Shown here piece after piece: positions 15,210 through 23,076 of a stretch of 64,000 nucleotides of DNA. Source of the stretch: Pseudobacter ginsenosidimutans (GTDB lineage: Bacteria; Bacteroidota; Bacteroidia; Chitinophagales; Chitinophagaceae); assembly GCF_007970185.1 (NCBI RefSeq), contig NZ_CP042431.1, positions 5,828,001-5,892,000 of the forward strand, given 5' to 3'. Each line of letters begins with the position of its first letter. Positions within the stretch are counted from its first letter, which is position 1. Made by a program: the position numbers and the translations under genes. The notes under the pieces were generated by a model. The model was given only the letters and a program-made list of their open reading frames with translations, searched no databases and was not told where the DNA came from.

Positions 15210-16547
15210 TGGTTATTTTTTTGTATTCTTTCCACCTGTGCCTATATTTATTGCTCAGGATCAGAAAGTGTGCAGTTAAGTAACCACCTGGGGAATGTGC
15301 TGGTGACGGTGTCAGATAGAAAGAAGGGCATTGCTGATCCATTGAATGCTGCATTGATTAAGTTCTTTGAACCAGTGATGTTGAGTGGGACCGATTATTA
15401 TCCTTTTGGAATGACTATGAGAGTGGGAGGGGATAATAAGTATAAGTATGGGTTTAATGGCAAGGAGAATGATAATGAGGTGAAGGGGGGAGATGGGTTG
15501 CAGCAGGACTTTACTGCAAGAGCATACGATCCAAGAATTGGAAGGTGGTTTGCAACAGATGAAATGATCAAGCCACATTTAACCCCTTATAATTTTGTAC
15601 AAAATAATCCAGCTAACAATATCGATCCAGATGGGAAGGACGATATTCATTTTCACTTTGTCACTAAAGTGGTTGCATATACAATTGGCGCGGGAAGTTC
15701 TGCTTGCTCAACTGTATATAAGAATGTAACTACAGCAAGAGTGGAAATAGTCAAAACCAATGGCCCTGACAGGTTTTATCATCATAAACATTTTGTGGCT
15801 GCAAATGGAATGACTTCGGAAAAGATCAAAGAGTTCCATCCTTTTGTTGCATCAGCAAGAAGTGGGTTAACAACAACAGAAATTCCATTTACATTTGGAT
15901 TGCTTAATAAGGATGATCGTGATATTCATACGCTGAGTAAGTATTATGATGCATTCCCTGCTTTTAAGTCTTATTTGGATGACAGACTAAAGGGGCCTGT
16001 TGACGGAACTGGTAATTCTAGCAATTACACTGAACTGTTTTTCCCGAATCGAGAACATTACAATTCTGCTGGAAATGTAGTTAAGACAGCGGAAACTGTA
16101 GCTGCTGTGGCAAGTGTAGTTGATCTAGGATTAGGAGCCTTTCAATTATACAGATCAGGTGGATTATGGTTGGAAGGTGCGGCATATGGTTCAGACAAAG
16201 CAACTGTAAAAAGTTTCAACAACGTAGTTCCCAAGAAAGGGTGGTTTGATGTGGTTGTACACGGAGACTCTAAATATCCGGGGATGCTTTTTAATGCAGA
16301 TGGTCAAGTATTTAATGCTGAAACGTTGTTTAAAATGATGCAAGAAAGTGGATTTAAGGAAGGGATGAAAATAAGATTAATTTCCTGCAATGGTGGTCTA
16401 GGAGGCGCTGGTAGTGCCGCACAAGAATTGTCAAATATTTCAAATACTACGGTAATTTCGCCAGCAGCAAGAACTAAAGTTGGTGAATTTGGAAAGTTGA
16501 TCACTGAAGACAATAGTAAATACAAAGTATTTAAACCAAACCCATAA
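15210..16547 (+). CDS. Orphan RHS C-terminal cassette 3 (possible peptidase-like toxin)
   Basis: The frame opens at 15210; RHS similarity begins at about 15272, and the first start-like codon is GTG 15270. It keeps QLSNHLGNVLVTVSDRKKG, SGTDYYPFGM and YDPRIGRWFATDE, then PYNFVQNNPANNIDPDG. A middle part (KEFHPFVASARSGLTTTEIPFTFG) resembles cassette 1. The C-terminal 120 residues include VVVHGDSKYPG, with His331, and IRLISCNGGLGG, with Cys373, followed by SPAARTKVGEFG. A His-Gly and Ser-Cys pair about 42 residues apart recalls clan CD cysteine peptidases such as caspases and the C80 toxin autoproteases. That match is by eye only. Confidence 0.7.
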   Translation, partial: WLFFCILSTCAYIYCSGSESVQLSNHLGNVLVTVSDRKKGIADPLNAALIKFFEPVMLSGTDYYPFGMTMRVGGDNKYKYGFNGKENDNEVKGGDGLQQDFTARAYDPRIGRWFATDEMIKPHLTPYNFVQNNPANNIDPDGKDDIHFHFVTKVVAYTIGAGSSACSTVYKNVTTARVEIVKTNGPDRFYHHKHFVAANGMTSEKIKEFHPFVASARSGLTTTEIPFTFGLLNKDDRDIHTLSKYYDAFPAFKSYLDDRLKGPVDGTGNSSNYTELFFPNREHYNSAGNVVKTAETVAAVASVVDLGLGAFQLYRSGGLWLEGAAYGSDKATVKSFNNVVPKKGWFDVVVHGDSKYPGMLFNADGQVFNAETLFKMMQESGFKEGMKIRLISCNGGLGGAGSAAQELSNISNTTVISPAARTKVGEFGKLITEDNSKYKVFKPNP

Positions 16548-16550
16548 GAA

Positions 16551-16943
16551 ATGAAATTTATAGGCTTTCTAAAGACTGAAGATAAAAACATTAGGGGAGG
16601 ATTAGAGTTGAATGAATTAATCAATCAGAATATTTCCGAACCTGATATCAGGAGTAAAGTATTGCAATATTTAAATGAAGGTGTATTCCTAACTGGGATA
16701 ATGAGCTTCCTTTATGACAATGATGGTCAACCAATTGGAAATTTGGACTATTTTACTGATGGAGAGTTGGTATGGCCAATTTATTATAGGTACTATCTTG
16801 CGAAGTATGAGAGTTGCTATATTGACCCCGATCTTTTAAGAGCTGCGAGTAATAATAGTCAAATAACTATAAGTAATGAAAGATTAGTTGAGTTAGAAAA
16901 CATCTTTGACAAAGAATGGAGTGGAGCATGGAAGAAAGGATAG
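16551..16943 (+). CDS. Probable immunity protein for RHS cassette 3
   Basis: A 130-residue acidic cytosolic protein starting 3 bp after the cassette 3 stop, so coupled to it. The sequence contains MSFLYDNDGQPIGNLDYFTD and WPIYYRYYLAKYES and has no export signal or enzyme motif. Size, position and coupling fit a toxin-specific immunity protein. No named family was recognised. Repeat D follows within 30 bp. Confidence 0.6.
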   Translation: MKFIGFLKTEDKNIRGGLELNELINQNISEPDIRSKVLQYLNEGVFLTGIMSFLYDNDGQPIGNLDYFTDGELVWPIYYRYYLAKYESCYIDPDLLRAASNNSQITISNERLVELENIFDKEWSGAWKKG

Positions 16944-16968
16944 TGTAGGTGGAGGTATTGTACTACTC

Positions 16969-17017
16969 ACCAACTAAATAACACTCAATAGGATTGGCTT
17001 AACGGTCAATCCTTTTT
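16969..17017 (+). repeat. Cassette-end hairpin repeat, copy D
   Basis: CACCAACTAAATAACACTC, then AGGATTG (16990-16996), loop GCTTAACGGT, CAATCCT (17007-17013) and a run of five T. One base differs from the perfect stem of copies A and C (AATAGG for AAAAGG), shortening it. It ends the cassette 3 unit and is probably its terminator. Confidence 0.85.
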
Positions 17018-17123
17018 GCTTGGAGAGAGATGAATATGGATTTATTGAAAAATGATTATTTTCAGTGATTCAATCAGTCGGTTACTGCTAGGTAAATTCT
17101 GCGCTGACTAAATCATTTTTTAT

Positions 17124-17964
17124 ATGGCGAGGAAGCAAGCGGAAATAATATTTAATCTAAGGAAGTTTATTCAGCAAGGACTGAGAGAGCAGATTGATCG
17201 CTTCAGGGATATTTGTGATGAATATGAGTTTGCAGCATCAGGCATATTATCATGAGCCTTCAGATGCAATTAGAGAACATCATTATGGGTTTGATGAATT
17301 TCCGTATGAATACTGTACAATTCGATACTTCAGTGATGTACTTTCCAAGCAGCTTGCCTCATATGAATTCGAATTTTAAAAGCACATAGAAAATATTAGA
17401 AAGAATAAGAAATTTAATGAGCAGGGGCGTAAGGAATTATTTGCAAGCTTATATACAGGTTTGAATGAAATATCTGTTTTGGTAAGTGAAAATGCTTTAA
17501 TAAACCAGTATCTTCAGCCATTAACCAATTTCATTGATCGGTTAAAGAACTTGTTTGTGGAAGATGCCACCAAGAAAATTGCCTTGTCTTTTAAATACAA
17601 GTGTGATAATGATATTTTCTTGGAAAAGGTTTTCAATATGGAAATTAATGGCATATGGTTCATTGATAAGGTAGAAACAAGTTTTCCTGTTTATAAGGCG
17701 ATAATGACTTCTAAAAACATCTATGATATTGATCCTGCTTACAAAATACAATTGCAGTGCAATACTAGGATGGCAGCTTATATTCTTAGAAAAATGGAGA
17801 GCTATTTTTCAAGTTTTTACTTTTCAAATATCATTAGTTCCCAAAGATTTTATTCAAGAAACGGAGTGCTTCTAAAGGGTAGTAATCTGGATGTTTCTCT
17901 AAAGAGAGGCGGTAAGCCACCTCCGAATAAAAAGGCGATCGATTGTTTTTTTGACCGTTTATAA
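17124..17964 (+). pseudogene. Decayed gene of unknown function (frameshift plus internal stop)
   Basis: An ATG at 17124 opens MARKQAEIIFNLRKFIQQGL and runs 43 codons to a TGA at 17253. A second frame, shifted by one base, takes over from about 17194 and runs to a TAA at 17377. It then continues in the same frame without a break from 17380 to the final stop at 17964. Read as one protein this would be about 280 residues: helical, acidic in the middle and basic at the end (LDVSLKRGGKPPPNKKA). No family was recognised. The two lesions suggest loss of function. A hairpin of seven base pairs (17968-17985) follows the stop. Confidence 0.55.
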
Positions 17965-18028
17965 AAACAGTAATTTTTATTACTGAAACGTTCTCATTTT
18001 CAGCACATTAATAATTTTGCATCAGAAA

Positions 18029-18058
18029 CTGGTATTAAACAGTTGCCGTTAATACCAG
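18029..18058. promoter_or_regulatory. Inverted repeat before a truncated ORF, possible operator
   Basis: CTGGTATTAA (18029-18038) and TTAATACCAG (18049-18058) form a perfect 10-bp inverted repeat with a 10-nt spacer, about 50 bp before the ATG at 18108. There is no T-run, so it is more likely an operator than a terminator. Confidence 0.4.
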
Positions 18059-18107
18059 AATAGGCAGCGGTTAATCAAAATCAAATTATTAATGTAAACT
18101 GTAAGCA

Positions 18108-18182
18108 ATGAACATTCCACAAATAAATGAAGGCGAGAGAGCGCAAAAACAACTCGCAAAAGATATAAAGGTCAATGTATAA
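18108..18182 (+). pseudogene. N-terminal remnant of a gene, possibly cut by the IS481 insertion
   Basis: A 24-codon frame, MNIPQINEGERAQKQLAKDI then KVNV and a stop. It begins in a clean upstream region with an operator-like repeat and stops close to where the IS481 element should begin. The helical, charged sequence looks like the start of a normal cytosolic protein. No continuation was recognised beyond the transposase. It could instead be a genuine small peptide. Confidence 0.35.
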
Positions 18183-18218
18183 AATGTGATATTTCAACAC
18201 ATGTGAGACAAAATTGAA

Positions 18219-19187
18219 CTATTTTTTTCGATAGTACCAACTGCTGTTTCTTGAGTGAATTTGCTCCTCCTTTTCCCAGTATTTTGCAGTAACATCGGGC
18301 TGTATCGGTATAAGATTTTCTACGGATAATAATTTTTCATGCGGAGTCATGCCGTTCAATGAAGCGTGCGGTCGCTTGTAATTATAAAAATTCTGCCATT
18401 CGAGAAGCTTGTCAGCCAATTCAAGTGTTCGTTCTTTTCTAGGGATTGTACTATAAAACTCTGCTTTATCAGTCAATTGCGATCTTTCAACTTTTCCATT
18501 TAAGTGAGGGCTCCGAGGCTTAATTGGTCTGAATTTTATAAAATGATCCATAAGCTCTTCCTGAAACTTATCATTGAAGAATTCTGTTCCCCAATCGGTC
18601 TGGATCCTATGAACTGGAAACAGAAAAGTATCCAGGATATGGCCAAGAAAATTAACTGTCGATTCTGCTTTTTTATTTGGATATAAGCGGAGAGTTCTAA
18701 ACCTGGTGCAATCATCAATGGCAGTAAACTGATAGCATTTGGGGCCAATCTTTGTCACATCAATTTGAACTCTATCGCCTGGAATAGGTCGATTGTACCT
18801 GGTGAAATCGCTATGCTTACGATATTTCTTGATATTGGGGAGATTGTTAGCCTTTAACACCCTCCAGACCGTTGGGCCTGAAATTTCAATGTTGTGCAGC
18901 CTTGAAAGGTGAAGGCTAATTCTCTGCGGGCCAAAATTGAATTCCTGTCTAATGGACTTTATCAATTCGGTGATTTCAGCAGTTATTCTTTGTCTTGCAA
19001 GGGTTTTAGGTCTTCTGGATCGTCCTGCTAAACCATCTTTTCCTTCATTCTTAACTCTTTTAATCCAACGATACAGGGTAGACCGTGGAATACCACATTT
19101 TCGGGCTGCCTTGCTCACTGAGCCAAGTTCCTCGTAACATTTTAACCAGGTTTCTCTTGCTTTGATTGACCTTCTCTTTGAAATCAT
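18219..19187 (-). CDS. IS481-family transposase (DDE)
   Basis: 322 residues with the full family plan: an N-terminal helix-turn-helix (YEELGSVSKAARKCGIPRST with LYRWIKR), a second helix-turn-helix (GPTVWRVLKANNLP), then an integrase core with the DDE signatures VQIDVTKIGP, IQTDWGTEFFND and SPHLNGKVERSQ, and a tail FYNYKRPHASLNGMTPHE. It is intact. The element should span about 18,190-19,230, but no convincing terminal inverted repeats or target duplication were found, so only the gene is marked. It lies at the junction between the accessory region and normal chromosome. Confidence 0.9.
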   Translation of the reverse strand: MISKRRSIKARETWLKCYEELGSVSKAARKCGIPRSTLYRWIKRVKNEGKDGLAGRSRRPKTLARQRITAEITELIKSIRQEFNFGPQRISLHLSRLHNIEISGPTVWRVLKANNLPNIKKYRKHSDFTRYNRPIPGDRVQIDVTKIGPKCYQFTAIDDCTRFRTLRLYPNKKAESTVNFLGHILDTFLFPVHRIQTDWGTEFFNDKFQEELMDHFIKFRPIKPRSPHLNGKVERSQLTDKAEFYSTIPRKERTLELADKLLEWQNFYNYKRPHASLNGMTPHEKLLSVENLIPIQPDVTAKYWEKEEQIHSRNSSWYYRKK

Positions 19188-19234
19188 AATACGTATGGAA
19201 GCGATTGCCTATCGTCGTTAGGTTTTAACAAAAT

Positions 19235-19296
19235 GCTTTATCCACAACAGCTCATTCCAATTTTTAAGGATTTTCATTCGCTGTTGTGGATAAAGC
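19235..19296. repeat. 17-bp perfect inverted repeat carrying two consensus DnaA boxes
   Basis: GCTTTATCCACAACAGC (19235-19251) and its exact reverse complement (19280-19296) flank a 28-nt loop. Each arm contains TTATCCACA, the strict DnaA box, in opposite orientations. It lies between the IS481 gene and the ompA-type gene terminator. There is no T-run, so it does not look like a terminator. A DnaA-binding or titration role is possible but unproven. Confidence 0.7.
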
Positions 19297-19406
19297 CGAG
19301 GATCGTACTTCAACATTTGATCTCTAATCAGCGAATAATATCCTTATGAAAGGACCACAATATAGGAAAAAGAAAATGTAGCGAATGTCATGAAACTTCA
19401 CATATA

Positions 19407-19436
19407 AAAACCCGGGGATATGCTTCCCCGGGTTTT
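19407..19436 (-). terminator. Intrinsic terminator of the OmpA/DUF5723 gene
   Basis: A perfect 12-bp stem, AAAACCCGGGGA (19407-19418) and TCCCCGGGTTTT (19425-19436), with a 6-nt loop, lies 18 bp past the gene's stop on the minus strand. The GC-rich core with a T-run is classical. Confidence 0.85.
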
Positions 19437-19453
19437 CTTATATCTAATCCACC

Positions 19454-21670
19454 TTACGGATTCGTCCCTGTCTTTTGCTGAGCTATATTCCTGATCACAA
19501 CTTCCACTCTTCTGTTACAAGCCCTTCCTTCTTCGGTCTTATTACTGCATTTCGGATTATCCTTACCAAATCCACGTGCAATCAACCTGCTCTTATCAAC
19601 GCCTGCTGCCGTAAGCGCATCTGCAACAGCCTGTGCACGCAATCTGGAGATCTTCTTATTGGCAGCTACACTACCGATATTATCTGTGAAGCCGTCTATG
19701 AAGAAATTGGAATTCGGGATCACTTCATTCATCGTTTTCGCAGCATTCTCGATGATTGACCTGGATTCTGCCTTGATGGTAGCCTTATTGAAATCGAACA
19801 GGATATTCTTGAAGTCTGCAGTGATCTGCACCACCACATCTTCAACTGGACATCCTTTGGATGATGCCGGTCCTGGTTTATCCGGACATAGATCCTCTTC
19901 ATCATTCACACCGTCGCCGTCACGATCAGGGATCGGACAACCCTGATATTTCGGAACGCCGGGAACAGTAGGACATTTATCATCCTTATCAGGAATGCCA
20001 TCGCCATCAGTATCAGGACAACCCTTGAACTGACCGGAGCCAGGCTGATCAGGACATTCATCGATCTCATCATTTACGCCATCGCCATCTCTGTCAGGGA
20101 TCGGACAACCATTGTATTTGGCCAATCCAGGCACAGTTCTGCAACTATCCATTTCATCGTTCACACCATCACCATCCGTATCCGGGATCGGACAACCATG
20201 ATAACGGGCAACGCCTGGAATGGTAACACAGCTGTCTTCATTGTCGTAAATGCCATCCTGGTCTGTATCCTTACGCAGTTTCTTCTTCGCCTGCAGACCA
20301 AAACGGATGCCTATATGCAGGTCAGCCTGTTTTGATTTATCGAAGATGGCGGTCCACAAACTTCCGGAACCGAGGAATACAGGGCCCGCACGCAACGAGA
20401 TACCGGCATTCCACTGTGTGAGCTCGCTGTAATTGATGGGCAATGCCACACCGAATTTTGCAACCTCCCAGCGTGGTGTAACGGTATAACTGTTCCAGGC
20501 AAAGAGATTGAGATTTCCTGTTTTACTGGTAGTGATCTGTGCATTCGCATTTGCATACAGCCCCTTCACGATCAGGTAATCCACATTGAACTGGAAAGAA
20601 GTAGGCAAAGAGATCTTGTAACTATTGTCTACCGAAGCATCTGGTGTGAAGTAAGGACTTGCATCCAGGATGCCTTTGAAGTCCTTCACAGACTTATCCT
20701 TGAACTGGCTAAGCAGGAATTGCTGGCCCGCAGGTACATTCATGGTATAAGCTCCTGACTGGTTACTGCTCTCATTGAATTTGATCTCGCCAATGTCCAG
20801 CGCGGCAATGCTTATTTTCAATTTGTATTTGTTGGCAAAACGGTCGTTCTCGAATTTTGAATAATCGAGGTTCGGACGATATTCGTACACAACACCGATA
20901 TCTCCACCAAAACCATGACCATTGAATTTGAAGAAATCTCCAAAATCATAGTCTTTGAAATTGGCGTCTGTAGTGTTCAGGAATACGCGGCCTGTAGCAT
21001 CAGTGATATACGTGCCGGAGCCGCCTGTATTGACTGTTCCATTGAAGTTCTCCATGCGAAGGTAAGCATCGGCTACGCCTGCCAGGTATTTCAGCGTAAG
21101 CCCCACTTTTACGAAGTGATGCGATTTGGATGGAGTAAGGATCTGGCCAACTGATGCGCCGATCTCCGTCCAGGCAGCTGAGTTGAGGATCGCTTTTTGC
21201 TGAGCAAAGTTGAAAGGATAATTATCTTTCGCTTCGCCTGCATCGATCACTGCTCTTGCCAGTTTGCCATCCGCATCACGCGCATTACCGAAGATCCGCG
21301 CACGGGTAGTGAACGCCACACCGGTCCTTGAACCTGCATTGAACAATACGGAAGGGCCCAGGATATCAACCCTTGCCATACCGTTCAGACCACCTCCACT
21401 TCCTGAAAGTAATTTTGATTTTAATGAATCTGAATTGAAAGATGATTTGGTGATGTCTTTAAAACTGAGACTGTTTTGGTTATTACCCGCAAAACCATCG
21501 ATCGAAAAAAGATTGATATCCCAGCGGGAACGGCTATCAGCCGCATTGGCAGGATTGAAGAAAACACCGTTCACCCCGGTATAATTACTCGTTCGGTAGC
21601 CGGGATAACTTTGCGCATACGCGCCAACGGTAGCTGCCATCAATAAGGCGCACAGGTAAACTTTTCTCAT
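19454..21670 (-). CDS. Outer-membrane protein: DUF5723 barrel, TSP3 calcium repeats, OmpA domain
   Basis: The start is taken at ATG 21670 (MRKVYLCALLMAATVGAYAQ, a clear signal peptide); the longer frame adds 14 residues with no merit. About 738 residues. Residues about 20-490 are a DUF5723-type beta-barrel-like region. Then come five calcium-binding thrombospondin type 3 repeats (DTDGDGVNDEMDSC, DRDGDGVNDEIDEC and relatives), and a C-terminal OmpA domain that binds peptidoglycan (NILFDFNKATIKAES, FIDGFTDNIGS, RLRAQAVADAL, NRRVEV). It likely anchors the outer membrane to the cell wall. It stands alone with its own terminator. Confidence 0.9.
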   Translation of the reverse strand: MRKVYLCALLMAATVGAYAQSYPGYRTSNYTGVNGVFFNPANAADSRSRWDINLFSIDGFAGNNQNSLSFKDITKSSFNSDSLKSKLLSGSGGGLNGMARVDILGPSVLFNAGSRTGVAFTTRARIFGNARDADGKLARAVIDAGEAKDNYPFNFAQQKAILNSAAWTEIGASVGQILTPSKSHHFVKVGLTLKYLAGVADAYLRMENFNGTVNTGGSGTYITDATGRVFLNTTDANFKDYDFGDFFKFNGHGFGGDIGVVYEYRPNLDYSKFENDRFANKYKLKISIAALDIGEIKFNESSNQSGAYTMNVPAGQQFLLSQFKDKSVKDFKGILDASPYFTPDASVDNSYKISLPTSFQFNVDYLIVKGLYANANAQITTSKTGNLNLFAWNSYTVTPRWEVAKFGVALPINYSELTQWNAGISLRAGPVFLGSGSLWTAIFDKSKQADLHIGIRFGLQAKKKLRKDTDQDGIYDNEDSCVTIPGVARYHGCPIPDTDGDGVNDEMDSCRTVPGLAKYNGCPIPDRDGDGVNDEIDECPDQPGSGQFKGCPDTDGDGIPDKDDKCPTVPGVPKYQGCPIPDRDGDGVNDEEDLCPDKPGPASSKGCPVEDVVVQITADFKNILFDFNKATIKAESRSIIENAAKTMNEVIPNSNFFIDGFTDNIGSVAANKKISRLRAQAVADALTAAGVDKSRLIARGFGKDNPKCSNKTEEGRACNRRVEVVIRNIAQQKTGTNP

Positions 21671-21850
21671 ACTAAATAGATTTAATGAGTGCATAGCGTG
21701 AAATAATATCACAACATTCTACGCCTGTAGTAAGGGGAAAAACTTATGCAGGTCAGAGCTAAATCTATAAGTAGAGAGAGTAGGGGGGAAATGTTATAAC
21801 ACAAATATATACAAATATATTGCCATGCCGGCAGTTTTGACAAAAATCGT

Positions 21851-22741
21851 TCACGCTTCGCTCATCCATTTACGGAAGGCCGGCGCCGTTTCCTGACTGA
21901 TGATCACCAGTACATCTGAAACGGTGAGGTCTACCTGTAGTTTCACTTTTTCAAATGGCTTGAACCCTTTAATGAAGTTGAGGCCGATAATGTATTGCCT
22001 GTTAGCCCTGAAAAAGAGATCGGTATTGAGTTCCGCTTCAAGTTCGCTTAGCTTTTTGTCGGCCAGATATTTTTTACCGCTGCCATCCACAGCATACACG
22101 ATCTTGTTTTCAGTGTAGAACAATGCAATATCCTCCAGCTTCACAGGAATGTTCTCATACCCTTTGCGCAACAACAGCCTGCTTTTACGCCGGTGGTTAG
22201 CTGAATCGATGATTACTGAACCGTTTTCAATCAACGAAGGAAGATCTTCCTGATTATCCTGTTGAAGGACCGCCCCAACAGGTGGTAAAGACTCCGCAAC
22301 CAGTGCCTGCGGCCCATGCTGCGCGATCTTCTTTTCACGGTTCAGCATCAGCAACTCTTCACAGAGTGTAAGGATGATAATGCCCAGTACCATATCCGCG
22401 AGGTATTGCAGCACAATACCTGTTGATATTCGCTGCCCGGTAAACAAGATCCAGATATATACCAATATACCGGCAATGAACACACTAATAAGAGCATTCA
22501 CGGCGGCGGTGGCGCTTATCTTTTTAAGCAGATTGTGGTTTAACCAGGATTGTTCACGTAGCCGCAACTGCACTATGCGGGTAACGGTAACGATCAGAAA
22601 GGTCAGAGCTATAAAAAAGAAACAGGTGATCAGTAACGCTGCAGGATGGTAATGAGCAGGCACAAATAAACCTGAAAGAAGAGGAATGATCACTCCCAGC
22701 AGAACAGTTACAGACAATCGCAGGTAATTATTCCGGTTCAT
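21851..22741 (-). CDS. Membrane-anchored LytTR-domain transcription regulator
   Basis: 296 residues. Residues about 5-130 hold four hydrophobic segments (LRLSVTVLLGVIIPLLSGLF, LLITCFFFIALTFLIV and two more near 85-130). A linker follows, and residues about 195-296 form a LytTR DNA-binding domain (RLLLRKGYENIPVKLEDIAL, FFRANRQYIIGLNFIKGF). There is no receiver domain, so it is not a classical response regulator; the membrane part may sense an envelope signal. It is divergent from the SusC operon with 335 bp between, so it may control that operon or itself. Confidence 0.85.
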   Translation of the reverse strand: MNRNNYLRLSVTVLLGVIIPLLSGLFVPAHYHPAALLITCFFFIALTFLIVTVTRIVQLRLREQSWLNHNLLKKISATAAVNALISVFIAGILVYIWILFTGQRISTGIVLQYLADMVLGIIILTLCEELLMLNREKKIAQHGPQALVAESLPPVGAVLQQDNQEDLPSLIENGSVIIDSANHRRKSRLLLRKGYENIPVKLEDIALFYTENKIVYAVDGSGKKYLADKKLSELEAELNTDLFFRANRQYIIGLNFIKGFKPFEKVKLQVDLTVSDVLVIISQETAPAFRKWMSEA

Positions 22742-23076
22742 ACAACTACAAATTTTTCAAATGTGAATTGTGCAATTCGGAATAGACTCATGTGACGATA
22801 TTTTGAACACTTGCTAACTCGACAACTTGACTCAAGCTTTCGGTAACATTTGATCTTAGTTTTCTAAGGTATTCAATTACTGTAGAATAGCAGTAATTAA
22901 CGATACAGTCCGGTCTAATAGTAGGGGAGTTGGTTGTAAATATAGAGCACTTCGCGCAATAAAATGCTGCTTCAGGTTCTAAAATTCATGGTTCGGGAAC
23001 AAAACGCTGTTAAATAGAAGCGTAGCCACGCCTTTTGTTGCCTTAGTTTTTTATTCCAAACAAAAATCGCAGGCAA
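22742..23076. promoter_or_regulatory. Divergent promoter region between lytTR gene and SusC operon
   Basis: 335 bp without an ORF, AT-rich near both ends. The SusC promoter must lie here; the best -7 candidate is TAGTTTTT near 23045, a weak match to TAnnTTTG without a clear -33 partner. No direct repeats typical of LytTR sites were identified by eye. Confidence 0.4.

Larger units (their letters stand above)
10838..15306. other. CpG-depleted tract
   Basis: Reading every line, only five CG dinucleotides were found in about 4.47 kb: near 12466, 12606, 13066, 14229 and 15124. The GpC dinucleotide is common (GCAGC, GGCA), so this is not just low GC content. Arginine is coded almost only by AGA/AGG. 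Genes on both sides have ordinary CpG. Confidence 0.85.

Noticed and set aside
2725-17017. CRISPR-like array from the four repeats
   Set aside because: Copies are separated by unequal stretches of several hundred to over ten thousand bases containing genes, and there are no spacers or cas genes.
2725-17017. Integron attC sites
   Set aside because: The loop contains GCTTAAC, which fits one core half (RYYYAAC), but there is no matching GTTRRRY partner and no integron integrase. The hairpin is better read as a terminator with extra conservation.
17194-17461. Programmed frameshift in the decayed gene
   Set aside because: No slippery sequence with a downstream structure was found, and a second lesion (in-frame TAA) is present, so decay is simpler.
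18190-19230. Exact ends of the IS481 element
   Set aside because: Candidate TGT-starting ends were compared, but matches were near chance, so no terminal repeats or target duplication are claimed.
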